Counted from the stretch's first letter, positions 7,808 to 17,479 are shown. The stretch is DNA of 64,000 nucleotides from Arthrobacter sp. EPSL27 (GCF_001512305.1 NZ_LNUT01000003.1:374109-438108), one strand, 5' to 3'. Made by a program: numbers and translations. The notes: generated by a model not told the origin, from the letters alone.

Positions 7808-10800
7808 GCATTCCGAGCAAGAACCCCCAGCCACAGGACAACCAGCCACAAAACAACCAGCCACAGGGCGAGCGGCCACAAAACAACCAGCCACAAAACA
7901 ACCAGCCACAGGACGACCAGCCCCGCGCACCCCAGACACCAGCACAGCAGCCGCCGGCCGGCCGGCCGGCGAATGCGGGGAAGGGCGCTTCGGGTTCCGG
8001 GCTCCGGCTGCTGCCGCCCCGCCGGGTGCACAGCGCCGCGCCCGCGCTGTCGGCAGACCAGCTGGCCGTCGTCGACGTCCCGCACGGTTCCGGCCCCGTT
8101 CTGGTCCCCGGAGCGCCGGGAACCGGCAAATCAACGGCGCTCGTGGAAGCCGCCGTCCGGCGCGCGCAGCGGGACGGCCTCGATCCGGAGCGGATGCTGA
8201 TCCTCGCCCCCGGGCGCCTCGCCGCCGATGCGCTCCGCGACCGCTTCACCGCGCGGCTGGACCGCAGCCTGAGCACGACGCCGGCCCGCACCTGGGCGTC
8301 GTACGCCTTCGACCTGATCCGGCGGGCCAAAGCGGAAGGAATCCTGCCGCTGCCCCGCCCGCCGAAACTCCTGTCCGGCCCGGAGCAGGACCTGATCATC
8401 AAGGAACTGCTGGAGGGGCACGCGCAGCCGGGGCTGGAGCTGCCCTGGCCCGAGGACCTGGGCGCGGCCCTGCAGACCCGCGGTTTCCGCCAGGAAGTCC
8501 GCCAGCTCTTCGACCGGATCATTGAATCCGGACGGACCGCCGAGGACCTTGTGGTGCTCGCCCGGCGCTGCCACCGGCCCGACTGGGTGGCCGCGGCGGC
8601 GCTGTATGCGGAGTACCGCGACGTGCTGGATCTCCGGATGCCCGAGTCCTTCGACCCGGCCGGAATCATCACCGCGGCCCGCCAGATTTTCCAGGACGAG
8701 CCGGACTTCCTGGCTGCGGAGCGCGACAGGCTCCAGCTGGTCCTGGTGGACGACATGCAGGAAGCCAACCCGGCCGTGTTCGAGCTGCTGGCCGACATCG
8801 CCGCGGGCAAGGACGCCTTCATCACCTCGTCGCCGGACACCGTGGTCCAGGGCTTCCGCGGCGCCCGTCCGGACCTCGTGGCGGAGCTGCCCCGGCTGCT
8901 GGGCACCGGAGGGGCCGTCCTGGAGCGGCCCCTCTGGACCGCCCACCGCCACACTCCGGCCGTCGCCGACGCCTGGCTTTCCGTGGCCGGGCGGATCTCC
9001 CGCCGGGCGGGCGGGCAGTCGGCCCGCCGGCTCGAACTGCCGGAGGCGCCGGCCGCCGGCGGCACCGTCGAGGCGCACCTGCTGCCCTCGCCGGTGCACG
9101 AACTGCGCTATGTGGCGCAACGGATCCTGGAAGCCCAGCTCAACGACGGCCGCGAACTCGGGGACATCGCCGTGATTGTCCGCAACGGCGGCCAGCTCAG
9201 CCAGCTGCAGCGCTACCTCGCCGGCCAGGGCATTCCGGTCCGGATCCCGGTGGCCGAATCGGCGGTCCGGGACGAGGTCGCCGTCCGGCCCCTGCTCGAT
9301 GCCTACGCCGTGGCGCTCGATCCGGCCGCGCTGGGCCCCGAGGCGGCCGTGGCGCTGCTGACCTCACGGATCGGCGGGGCCACCGCGATCGAACTGCGCC
9401 GCCTGCGCCAGTCCCTCCGCCGGGAGGAGCTGCTTGGCGGCGGCGGGCGCACCAGCGATGCGCTGCTGGTCGAGGCGCTCCTGGAGCCGGGAGCCCTGGC
9501 CAGCCTCGGCATCGAGGGGCACTCCGCCCGCCGGATAGCGCGGATGATCCAGGCCGGCCGGGAGGCTGCCCTTGCTCCCGGCGGCAACGCCGAAACGGTG
9601 CTGTGGGCGCTCTGGAACTCCACCGGCCTCGCGTCGCGTTGGACCGAGGCCGCGCTGGCCGGGGGAGCGGCCGGGGCCCGGGCGGACCGGGACCTCGACG
9701 CCATGATGGCACTGTTCCACACCGCCGAACGGTTCGTGGACCAGCTGCCCGGATCCGGGCCGGAGCAGTTCCTGGAGTACCTCCTGAGCCAGGAGCTCCC
9801 GATGGACACCCTGGCGGCGCGGGCGCAGCTCGAGGACGCCGTGGAGCTCATGACGCCGGCCAGCGCCGCCGGACGGGAATGGCCGGTGGTCATTGTGCCC
9901 GGGCTGCAGGAGGGCGTGTGGCCCAACACCCGGCTCCGCGGCGAGCTGCTCGGCAGCACGCTGTTCGCCGACGCCGTCGAACACGGCGTGGAGTACGCCC
10001 TGCAGCTGGACCCGCAAAGCCGGCTGCGCGAGATCCGCTACGACGAACTGCGGAGTTTCTCCACCGCGGTGTCGCGGGCGCAGGAGGTGCTGGTCTGCAC
10101 CGCCGTGTCCTCGGAGGATGACCAGCCGTCCTCCTTCCTGGACTACGTGGCACCGCTGGAACCCGGCCAGGACCGGCGCGGCTTCACCCCGGTGGAGCGT
10201 CCGCTCACCCTGCGCGCCCTCGTCGCCGAGCTGCGCCAATACGCCCAGCTCGACGCCGGGAGCGCCGAGGCGCGGGAGGCCAGCACCGTCCTCGGAGCCC
10301 TGGCCGCCGCCGAGCCGCCCGTGCCCGGCGCGCATCCCTCGAGCTGGTGGGGCCTTGCCCCGTTGTCCTCCGCCGAACCGGTGGTTCCGCCCGGCGGCAC
10401 GGTCTACGTTTCGCCGTCGAAAGTGGAGACCGTGCAGAAGTCCCCGCTGGACTGGTTTGTCCAGGCCGCGGGCGGAGAAGCTGCCACCGACTTCGCCCGC
10501 AGCCTGGGCACGCTGGTCCATGCGATCGCGCAGGACCTGCCGGACGCCTCCGGCGGCGAGTACGTGGCCGAGCTGGTCCGCCGCTGGCCGACGCTCGGCA
10601 TGAAGGACAACTGGGAGGGAAAGCTGGACTTCCGCCGCGCCGAAACCATGGTCCGCAAGCTCGCCCAGTATGTGCTGGTGATGCGCAGCGAGGGCCGCTC
10701 CCTGGTGGGCGTCGAGCAGGACTTCGAGGTGAAACTCCCGGACGTCGCGGGCCCCGCCGGCGACGAGTCCTGGCCGGCCCGCCCGGCTGTGCTGCGCGGC

Positions 10801-11217
10801 CAGGTCGACCGGCTGGAAATCGACGCCGAGGGCCGGCTGGTCGTGGTGGACCTCAAGACCGGCAAGCGGCAGCCGGGCAAGGCCGACCTTGAGCGGCATC
10901 CGCAGCTGGGCGCCTACCAGGCGGCCGTGCTGGCCGGCGGCTTTGCCGGCCCCGACGACGGACCGCCGCCGCTGCCCGGCGGTGCCGTCCTGGCCCAGCT
11001 CGGCACCACCACCAAGAGCCCCGGCATCCAGGCGCAGGCGCCGCTGGACCCGGCGGAGAACTGGGCGCTGGACATGGTGGGCGACGCCGCCCGGGTCATG
11101 TCCGGAAGCACCTTCGAAGCCCGCCACGACCCCGCCAAGGGCGGCCACGGCGGGCACGGCTGCCGCCTTCCCGAAGTCTGCCCGCTCTGTGTGCGGGGAA
11201 AGCAGGTTACCGAATGA
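7804..11217 (+). CDS. adnA: AdnA-like helicase-nuclease subunit (UvrD/REP plus PD-(D/E)XK)
   Basis: A 1137-residue partner of the next gene in an AdnAB-type double-strand-break resection complex. Residues 1-50 are a low-complexity tail of PQNNQ/PQDNQ repeats. Walker A GAPGTGKST is near residue 105. Motif II is degenerate (VLVDDMQEAN instead of DEFQD) and the motif V equivalent is TPASAAGREWPVVIVPG, so this motor is probably weak. The C-terminal nuclease has QVDRLEIDAEG and VVDLKTGKRQ near 1015. The last residues carry a CRLPEVCPLC cluster that might bind metal. It starts at GTG 7804 inside the atl stop, and adnB overlaps its end by 4 bases. Assignment to AdnA rests on order and architecture. 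Confidence 0.88.
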   Translation: MSIPSKNPQPQDNQPQNNQPQGERPQNNQPQNNQPQDDQPRAPQTPAQQPPAGRPANAGKGASGSGLRLLPPRRVHSAAPALSADQLAVVDVPHGSGPVLVPGAPGTGKSTALVEAAVRRAQRDGLDPERMLILAPGRLAADALRDRFTARLDRSLSTTPARTWASYAFDLIRRAKAEGILPLPRPPKLLSGPEQDLIIKELLEGHAQPGLELPWPEDLGAALQTRGFRQEVRQLFDRIIESGRTAEDLVVLARRCHRPDWVAAAALYAEYRDVLDLRMPESFDPAGIITAARQIFQDEPDFLAAERDRLQLVLVDDMQEANPAVFELLADIAAGKDAFITSSPDTVVQGFRGARPDLVAELPRLLGTGGAVLERPLWTAHRHTPAVADAWLSVAGRISRRAGGQSARRLELPEAPAAGGTVEAHLLPSPVHELRYVAQRILEAQLNDGRELGDIAVIVRNGGQLSQLQRYLAGQGIPVRIPVAESAVRDEVAVRPLLDAYAVALDPAALGPEAAVALLTSRIGGATAIELRRLRQSLRREELLGGGGRTSDALLVEALLEPGALASLGIEGHSARRIARMIQAGREAALAPGGNAETVLWALWNSTGLASRWTEAALAGGAAGARADRDLDAMMALFHTAERFVDQLPGSGPEQFLEYLLSQELPMDTLAARAQLEDAVELMTPASAAGREWPVVIVPGLQEGVWPNTRLRGELLGSTLFADAVEHGVEYALQLDPQSRLREIRYDELRSFSTAVSRAQEVLVCTAVSSEDDQPSSFLDYVAPLEPGQDRRGFTPVERPLTLRALVAELRQYAQLDAGSAEAREASTVLGALAAAEPPVPGAHPSSWWGLAPLSSAEPVVPPGGTVYVSPSKVETVQKSPLDWFVQAAGGEAATDFARSLGTLVHAIAQDLPDASGGEYVAELVRRWPTLGMKDNWEGKLDFRRAETMVRKLAQYVLVMRSEGRSLVGVEQDFEVKLPDVAGPAGDESWPARPAVLRGQVDRLEIDAEGRLVVVDLKTGKRQPGKADLERHPQLGAYQAAVLAGGFAGPDDGPPPLPGGAVLAQLGTTTKSPGIQAQAPLDPAENWALDMVGDAARVMSGSTFEARHDPAKGGHGGHGCRLPEVCPLCVRGKQVTE
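7838..7925 (+). repeat. Short tandem repeats encoding a Pro-Gln-Asn tail
   Basis: Imperfect 15-base units of the type ccacaaaacaaccag are repeated at least five times at the 5' end of adnA. They encode PQNNQ/PQDNQ repeats. Slippage at this site would change tail length in frame. Confidence 0.75.
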
Positions 11218-14200
11218 GTACCGAGGCAACCTCTCCGGGGAAAGAGCCCGCCGCCCTTCCCGCCGCGCGGTTTTCCCCCGAGGAGCTCTCCGCCATGCTG
11301 GGCGAGAAGAACAGCCCCACGGCCGAACAATCACTCATCATTTCCTCGCCGCTGGAACCCCGGCTCGTCATTGCCGGGGCCGGCTCCGGCAAGACCGCAA
11401 CAATGGCCGACCGCGTGGTGTGGCTCGTCGCGAACGGCTGGGTCCGGCCCGAGGAAGTGCTCGGTGTGACGTTCACCCGCAAAGCGGCCGGGGAGCTGGC
11501 CACCCGCATCCGCGCCAAGCTGGCTGCGCTGCAGCGCATCGCCGCCGCGGACACCACGAACCAGGTGTTCCCCGCCGGGCTGCTCAGCACCGATGCCCTG
11601 GAGCCCAAGGTCTCCACGTACCACTCCTATGCGAGCGGGATCGTCTCGGACTACGGCCTCCGGCTCGGCGTCGAGCGGGACGTCGTGCTGCTCGGCGGCG
11701 CCCAGTCCTTCCAGCTCGCCAGCGAGGTGGTGGAGGCGTTTGACGGCGACTACGAGCACTTCCGTTCCGCCAAGTCCACCCTGGTCAAGGCCGTCATCCA
11801 GCTCGCCGGCGAGTGCGCCGAACACCTCCAGGAACCGGCAGCCGTGCGCACCTGGCTGCTGGACCGTGCGGCCGAGTTCGAGGCGCTGCCGTACGTCGCG
11901 GAGGCCAAGAAGAACCCCAGCCAGGCCGCCGTCGAGCTCAGCGCGCTGCTCCGCACCCGCGCCAGCGTCGCGGACATGGTGGGCCGCTACGCCGAGGCCA
12001 AGCGCGCCCGGGGCGCGCTGGACTTCGGCGACCTCGTGGCCCTCGCGGCCCGGGTGGCCAACGAGATTCCGGTCGCCGCGCAGACCGAACGCCAGCGCTA
12101 CAAAGTGGTGCTCCTCGACGAGTTCCAGGACACCTCCCACGCGCAGCTGGTCCTTTTCTCCCGGTTGTTCGGCGACGGCCACGCGGTCACCGCCGTGGGG
12201 GACCCGAACCAGTCCATCTACGGCTTCCGCGGCGCCTCCGCCGGGCAGCTCTTCCACTTCGTCCGCGAATTCCCCGTACGCGTCGGGGCAGCTGACTCCG
12301 AGGACGCCGGCAGCCCGCCGCGGTTTGCCGTGGCCCCGACGTCGTACCTCACCACGGCGTGGCGCAACGGCCGGAACATCCTGGCCGCGGCCAATGTCAT
12401 CTCAGCGCCGCTCAGCCAGGCCGCCGCCCAGACCGGCCCGGCCGGCGAGCGGGACACCGCGGGGGGCGTGGAAGTCCCGCCGCTGCAGCCCAGCCCGGCC
12501 GCCGTCCAGGGCCGGGTGCTGATGGGCCGTTTCGGCACCGACGAGGATGAGGCCGCGGCGATCGCCGGCGACGTGCTGCGGTTCCGGGTCACCGACTTCA
12601 ACGGCGCAGCAGAGGAGTCCGAGCCGCCGGCCATGGCTGTGCTCTGCCGCCGGCGCGCACAGATGGAGTGCATCCGCCGGGAGTTCGAAGCCCGGGGGAT
12701 CCCGTACGAGATCGTGGGCCTCGGCGGGCTCCTGGACACCCCCGAAATTGTCGACCTGGTGGCGACCCTCCGGGTGCTGGCCGATCCCGGGCGCTCGGAT
12801 TCGCTGATGCGGCTGCTCGCCGGGGCCCGCTGGCGGATCGGCCCCGCCGACCTCATGGCCCTGCGGGACTGGTCCAGCTTCCTCGCCCGGCGCCGCGGCC
12901 GGCCGGGCGGCCTTGACGAGGACGACGCCGACGCCGGGGAGGCGGCCGTGATCGAGGGGGACCTCACGGACGCCGCCAGCCTGGTCGAGGCCCTCGACTG
13001 GCTGCCCCGGGAGGGCTGGACGTCCGCGCACGGGCGCCAGCTCAGTGCCGAGGCGCTGGACCGGCTCCGCCGGCTCTCGGCCGAACTCCGGATGCTGCGG
13101 GGGTACATGGGCGACGACCTCACCACGCTCCTCGGCGAGGTGGAGCGGGCCATGCTGCTCGACATCGAGGTGGCGGCACGGCCCGGGATCAGCATCCACC
13201 AGGCCCGCCGCAACCTGGATGCCTTCCACGACGCCGCCGCAGGGTTCCTGCACACCTCGCACCGCGTCGACGTGCTGGCCTTCCTGGCGTGGCTGGAGGC
13301 CGCGGCCGCGGAGGAGAACGGACTCGACGCCGCCGCCCCGGAAGTAAACCATGAGGCGGTGCAGCTGCTGACCGTCCACGCGTCCAAAGGGCTGGAATGG
13401 GACGTGGTCTTCGTGCCCGGCCTCAACGCCGGGGCTTTCCCCAGCAGCCGGGATTCGCGCTGGAGCAGCGGCAGCGCCGCCCTTCCCTGGCCGCTGCGCG
13501 GGGACCGCGCGGACCTGCCGCAATGGGACCTCGACCACCCGGACCAGAAGGGCTGGCTCGACGCCGAGAAGGAGTTCAAGTCCGCTGTCCAGGTCCACGG
13601 CGAGGCCGAGGAACGGCGGCTGGCCTACGTGGCCTACACCCGGGCCAAGCATGTGCTGTGGGTGTCGAGCGCCGCGTGGGTGGGTTCCCGCGCCGGCATG
13701 GCCGGCATGTCGCCCTTCCTGGCCGAGCTTGAGGTGCTGGCCGCCGACGGAACCGCCGGGATCCATCCGCTGTCCGTCGCCGAGGAAGCACTGCCCGAGG
13801 AGAGCCCGCTGACCTCCGAGCTGGAAGTCGCCGGGTGGCCCTACGATCCCCTCGAGGGGCCCATCGATCCGCGCACGGGTGCCAGGCTGCGGCTGGTTCC
13901 GGGCCGGCGGGCCGCCATGCAGTCCGCGGCGGGACGGGTGCTGGAGGTCCTTGAGTCCGGGGCGGCACTGGACACGGCCGCGGCCGCAGGCGCCGCACCG
14001 GGGCAGCGCAAGCCGCTGCGCGGCCCGGCTGCGGGCTGGGCCGTCGAGGCCGCGACCCTGCTGGAACGCCGCTCCCGCCGGACGCTGGTGCAGGACGTCC
14101 ACCTCCCGGGCCACATCTCCGCATCCACCCTGGTGGACCTGGAGGATGACGCGGAGGCTGTCGTCGCGCGGCTGCGGCGTCCCGTCCCGCGCGAACCGGG

Positions 14201-14699
14201 AATGTCAGCGCGCAAGGGCACTGCCTTCCACGCCTGGGTGGAGGAGTACTACGGGACCGCCGGCATGCTGGACCTGGGGGAGGAAGCGGGCTCCGACGAC
14301 CACATCGATGAGGCGTACGGGCTGGACACCATGGTGGAGACGTTCCGCCAGTCGGAGTGGGCCGACCGCGCGCCGGCCCACGTGGAGGTGCCGGTGGAAA
14401 CCCGGGTGGGCGACGTGGTGGTCCGCGGCCGGATCGACGCCGTCTTCCGGGACGCCGACGGCGGGTGGGACCTGGTGGACTGGAAGACCGGCCGCCGGCC
14501 GTCCGCCGCCCAGCTGAAGACCAAGGCCGTCCAGTTGGCCGTGTACCGCCTGGCCTGGTCCAGGCTCAAGGGCGTTCCGCTGGACCAGGTCCGGGCGGCG
14601 TTCTACTACGTCGCGGACAACCAGGTGGTCCGGCCGCACGATCTCGGCTCGGCCGAACGGCTCGAACAGATTGTGGCAGCGGCCTTGGGCACCGGTTAG
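11214..14699 (+). CDS. adnB: AdnB-like helicase-nuclease subunit, active motor
   Basis: A 1161-residue UvrD/REP helicase fused to a RecB-type nuclease. Motifs are complete: Walker A GAGSGKTA near 57, motif Ia VTFTRKAAGELATRI, motif II LLDEFQDTSHAQL near 300, motif III GDPNQSIYGFRGAS, motif V TVHASKGLEWDVVF and motif VI YVAYTRAKHVL. The nuclease centre is RGRIDAVFRDADGGWDLVDW plus KTGRR near 1090. In the mycobacterial AdnAB complex the B subunit is the main ATP-driven motor and each subunit has one nuclease; intact motifs here and decayed ones in AdnA fit that. It overlaps adnA by 4 bases and its stop overlaps that of the convergent phosphotransferase gene. Confidence 0.92.
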   Translation: MSTEATSPGKEPAALPAARFSPEELSAMLGEKNSPTAEQSLIISSPLEPRLVIAGAGSGKTATMADRVVWLVANGWVRPEEVLGVTFTRKAAGELATRIRAKLAALQRIAAADTTNQVFPAGLLSTDALEPKVSTYHSYASGIVSDYGLRLGVERDVVLLGGAQSFQLASEVVEAFDGDYEHFRSAKSTLVKAVIQLAGECAEHLQEPAAVRTWLLDRAAEFEALPYVAEAKKNPSQAAVELSALLRTRASVADMVGRYAEAKRARGALDFGDLVALAARVANEIPVAAQTERQRYKVVLLDEFQDTSHAQLVLFSRLFGDGHAVTAVGDPNQSIYGFRGASAGQLFHFVREFPVRVGAADSEDAGSPPRFAVAPTSYLTTAWRNGRNILAAANVISAPLSQAAAQTGPAGERDTAGGVEVPPLQPSPAAVQGRVLMGRFGTDEDEAAAIAGDVLRFRVTDFNGAAEESEPPAMAVLCRRRAQMECIRREFEARGIPYEIVGLGGLLDTPEIVDLVATLRVLADPGRSDSLMRLLAGARWRIGPADLMALRDWSSFLARRRGRPGGLDEDDADAGEAAVIEGDLTDAASLVEALDWLPREGWTSAHGRQLSAEALDRLRRLSAELRMLRGYMGDDLTTLLGEVERAMLLDIEVAARPGISIHQARRNLDAFHDAAAGFLHTSHRVDVLAFLAWLEAAAAEENGLDAAAPEVNHEAVQLLTVHASKGLEWDVVFVPGLNAGAFPSSRDSRWSSGSAALPWPLRGDRADLPQWDLDHPDQKGWLDAEKEFKSAVQVHGEAEERRLAYVAYTRAKHVLWVSSAAWVGSRAGMAGMSPFLAELEVLAADGTAGIHPLSVAEEALPEESPLTSELEVAGWPYDPLEGPIDPRTGARLRLVPGRRAAMQSAAGRVLEVLESGAALDTAAAAGAAPGQRKPLRGPAAGWAVEAATLLERRSRRTLVQDVHLPGHISASTLVDLEDDAEAVVARLRRPVPREPGMSARKGTAFHAWVEEYYGTAGMLDLGEEAGSDDHIDEAYGLDTMVETFRQSEWADRAPAHVEVPVETRVGDVVVRGRIDAVFRDADGGWDLVDWKTGRRPSAAQLKTKAVQLAVYRLAWSRLKGVPLDQVRAAFYYVADNQVVRPHDLGSAERLEQIVAAALGTG

Positions 14700-16132
14700 C
14701 GGGACTTCGCCTCGACCACCGACAGGGTGGTGGTCGAGGTGTCGTCCGCCGCGCCCTCCGGGGCGCCGGCCTTCCCGGCCGTGCTGTCCGCGGGAGCTGC
14801 GTCGTCTGTCGGAGCTGCACTGTCCGTCGGTGCTGCACCGTCGCTAGGCCGGGCATTGTCCGCCGGAGCTGCATTGTCCGCCGGAGCTGCGCTGTCCGTC
14901 TGGACGGGGCTGACCTGCGGCACGGCGGCGATCGCCTGCGTCGAGGTGTCCTCGCCGGCGTTTTCGCGGTCATCAGGTGCGGCGGCGGGGATCGCCGTCA
15001 CCGAAACGGCGGGGACCTTGGCGGGTGCGCCGGCGTCAGCGGCAACGGGAATGGGTGCCACGGGAACGGGGATGGGTGCCACGTGGACGGCGGGCCTCAC
15101 GCCTGCTGCCGGAACAGTGCCCCCGGCCGGAACAGTGCCCGCGGCCGGAACAGCCGCCACATCGGAGACCGGGGCAGGCGCGGGCGCAGGGAGCGGCTCG
15201 ACGCTGATCTGCTGCCCGCCGTACTCCGCGACGTCCTCAGCAAGCACGGCGAGCATCGACTCGGCCTCGTCGATCATTTCCTGGTTCCCGGCAGCGAGAC
15301 CCTTAACGAGGTACTGCGCCAGGGCAAATTCGGCGGACAGCGCCGCACGCCTCAGCAGGTGGGCGTCGGGCACGTCGCGCCGCGCCGAGGTGTAGTGCTT
15401 CAGGACGGCGTCCACGAAGTCCTGGTCGTTGGAGGCGACGAGCCACGCCATGTCGTCGGCAGGATCGCCGATGCGCAGGTCGGTCCAGCCGGTCACGGCG
15501 GTGACGCGGTCGCCGTCGACCAGCAGGTTGTCCTCGTGGAGGTCGCCGTGGACCACGCAGGGGTTGAAGCGCCAGAGGGAAACGTCCTCCAAGGCGTGTT
15601 CCCAGCGGCGGAGCAGCAGCGGCGGGATCTTGCCGGTAGTGGCCGCCTGGTCCAGTTCGTTGAGGCGCCGCTGGCGGAATTCGTTGGGCGTGTAGCTGGG
15701 CAGGTCGGCGTTGCTGACCAGGGAGTGCGGCAGGTCATGGATGGCGGCGAGGGCCGCGCCGATCTCGCGGGCGACGGCGGGGGACGCAGCACCGAGCTCC
15801 TCGACGGAGCGGGTGGCGCCGGCCAGGTGGGAGTACACGAAGGTGCTCAGCGTTCCCTGCCGGACGGTGCCAGCCACAGTGGGCATCAGGAACGGGAGTT
15901 CGGCCCGGATGCCGGGCGCGAAGGCGCGCAGCACCAGGAACTCCGTCTCCAGCCGTGCGCTGGCCTCGGGATGGCGGGGGGACCGGACGCGCCAGCGCTT
16001 GCCTTCGGAATCCAGGAGGAGCGCCGAATCGAAGTCTGCCGGATCGTCGGGCGCAGAGCTAACGGCGGTCGGGGTCAGTCCGGGGACTGCCGCGGTTGCC
16101 ACAGCTGCCAGTTCGATTGGTTTTCTTCTCAC
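14696..16132 (-). CDS. Aminoglycoside-phosphotransferase-family kinase with repetitive C-terminal tail
   Basis: A 478-residue APH-fold kinase. Residues 1-300 hold the domain with the catalytic loop VVHGDLHEDN and a metal-binding segment GWTDLRIGDPADD, where many family members have DW/DF. From about residue 340 the protein becomes Ala/Pro-rich and then a repeat of AAPADN/AAPTDS units. The substrate is unknown; genomic APH paralogs often act on small metabolites, not antibiotics. The start is GTG at 16132 with TACCGT six bases upstream, suggesting leaderless expression, although GGAAGA lies close by. It is convergent with adnB, the stops overlapping by 4 bases. Confidence 0.85.
   Translation of the reverse strand: MRRKPIELAAVATAAVPGLTPTAVSSAPDDPADFDSALLLDSEGKRWRVRSPRHPEASARLETEFLVLRAFAPGIRAELPFLMPTVAGTVRQGTLSTFVYSHLAGATRSVEELGAASPAVAREIGAALAAIHDLPHSLVSNADLPSYTPNEFRQRRLNELDQAATTGKIPPLLLRRWEHALEDVSLWRFNPCVVHGDLHEDNLLVDGDRVTAVTGWTDLRIGDPADDMAWLVASNDQDFVDAVLKHYTSARRDVPDAHLLRRAALSAEFALAQYLVKGLAAGNQEMIDEAESMLAVLAEDVAEYGGQQISVEPLPAPAPAPVSDVAAVPAAGTVPAGGTVPAAGVRPAVHVAPIPVPVAPIPVAADAGAPAKVPAVSVTAIPAAAPDDRENAGEDTSTQAIAAVPQVSPVQTDSAAPADNAAPADNARPSDGAAPTDSAAPTDDAAPADSTAGKAGAPEGAADDTSTTTLSVVEAKSR
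14790..14915. repeat. Imperfect tandem repeats in the phosphotransferase tail
   Basis: Units of roughly 15-21 bases of the type tgtccg(c/t)cggagctgca recur across this stretch. They encode the AAPADN/AAPTDS tail on the minus strand. Confidence 0.6.
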
Positions 16133-16138
16133 TCTTCC

Positions 16139-16144
16139 ACGGTA
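16139..16144 (-). promoter_or_regulatory. -10 element for the phosphotransferase gene
   Basis: TACCGT on the minus strand, six bases before the GTG start at 16132, the same geometry as the other leaderless candidates in the window. Confidence 0.45.
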
Positions 16145-16321
16145 GATTGAGCGGCGCCCAAGACCGCGTTGTAGCGCGGCGAGTCTGAAAGTTCAGGAAT
16201 TATTTGCGCTCCGGAAGCCTTCTCCGCCGGTCATTCAGCGGAGCCGGGACGGGCCGGGCGGAGGGCACGTGCAACTGCCCACATACGCCGGCTGGAAATG
16301 TCATTTGTCGGCGGGAGTCAG

Positions 16322-16327
16322 TACGGT
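16322..16327 (+). promoter_or_regulatory. -10 element for nudC
   Basis: TACGGT followed by six bases and ATG at 16334; no ribosome-binding site is evident. Confidence 0.45.
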
Positions 16328-16333
16328 GGGTAC

Positions 16334-17389
16334 ATGAGTCTTGCGGAGTCGGCGGCACCCAACAGTCAGGCCCCACACATCCCGGAAACCGGCCTGGCAG
16401 CGAACCACCTGATGGACCGCGTCCTTCCGGTCCGCCCGGCGCTGATGGACCGCGGCTCCGCCGCCCGGCTGAGGCCCGGAATGGTCGAGGAACTCATGGC
16501 ATCCGGCAAGGCGAGGGCCATGGTGCTCTCCGGCCGGCAGGCCCTCGTCAACGGCAGCAGCCTGGTGCTGCTGGACGCGGCCGAGCTAAGGCAGCACCTG
16601 CGGGATACGCCCTATTCCCCGGAACACGTGATCTACCTGGGGTCGGCCCTGCCCGGTTCCGATCTTGCCGCCGGCACCGACGTGGTCCTCTTCCTCCTGC
16701 CGCAGCAGTTCGAAGTCCGGGCGGAGGAATTCGAGGCCCACATCGCCGGCATTCCCGAGGGCGCGCTGTGGGCAGGATTCCGCGATGTCGCGGCCACACT
16801 GACGCCCACGGACACCGCCCTGTTCGTCGAGGCCAGCGCCATCGCCAACTGGCACGCCACCCACACCCACTGCCCGCGCTGCGGGACCGCCACCGTGCCC
16901 GAGGCCGCCGGCTGGGTCCGCCGCTGCCCCTCGGACGGCTCGGAGCATTACCCGCGCACCGACCCCGCGATCATTGTCACGGTGGTTGGTACCGACGGCC
17001 GGCTGCTGCTCGGCGGCGGTGGCCCGCTCGACGCCCGAAACTACTCCACGCTGGCCGGCTTCGTCGAGCCGGGGGAGTCACTGGAGCAAGCCGTGGTCCG
17101 GGAGATCGGCGAGGAAGTCGGGGTGCGGGTCACCGCCTGCCAGTACCTCGGATCGCAGTCGTGGCCGTTCCCGGCCTCGCTGATGCTCGGCTTCGCGGCC
17201 ACCACCGAGGACACCGAAGCCGCGCCCGACGGCGTCGAGGTCACCCGGGCGCGGTGGTTCAGCCGCGACGAGCTGCAGGACGCCGTCCTCAGCGGGGAGA
17301 TCGTCATTTCCAGCAGGCTGTCCATTGCCCGGTCCCTGATCGAGCACTGGTACGGCGGTGTCATCCAGGACCGCGCGGACACCGCGTGA
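16334..17389 (+). CDS. nudC: NAD(+) diphosphatase / NADH pyrophosphatase
   Basis: A 351-residue Nudix hydrolase cleaving NAD(H) to NMN(H) and AMP, and in some bacteria removing NAD caps from RNA. A zinc ribbon begins at CPRCG near residue 180; a third Cys follows in RRCPSDG, and the fourth ligand position is not Cys. The Nudix box GFVEPGESLEQAVVREIGEE and the subfamily mark SQSWPFPASLMLGF are clear. A start 12 codons upstream (16298) is possible, but 16334 fits the promoter geometry. Orientation is divergent from the phosphotransferase gene and the same as uvrD2. Confidence 0.93.
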   Translation: MSLAESAAPNSQAPHIPETGLAANHLMDRVLPVRPALMDRGSAARLRPGMVEELMASGKARAMVLSGRQALVNGSSLVLLDAAELRQHLRDTPYSPEHVIYLGSALPGSDLAAGTDVVLFLLPQQFEVRAEEFEAHIAGIPEGALWAGFRDVAATLTPTDTALFVEASAIANWHATHTHCPRCGTATVPEAAGWVRRCPSDGSEHYPRTDPAIIVTVVGTDGRLLLGGGGPLDARNYSTLAGFVEPGESLEQAVVREIGEEVGVRVTACQYLGSQSWPFPASLMLGFAATTEDTEAAPDGVEVTRARWFSRDELQDAVLSGEIVISSRLSIARSLIEHWYGGVIQDRADTA

Positions 17390-17479
17390 CGCCCATCTGA
17401 CACCACCTAAGCACCACCGCGCCGCCGGCTGTTTCCGCGGCGCATCCACCGGACACCCCCGAACGGCTGAGCAGCAACA

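Noticed and set aside
7838..7925. CRISPR-like array
   Set aside because: The 15-base units are contiguous without spacers and encode a PQN tail in frame.
14696..16132. Antibiotic resistance determinant
   Set aside because: The APH fold alone does not show drug phosphorylation. Core-genome context and GC content like the neighbours argue for a housekeeping kinase.
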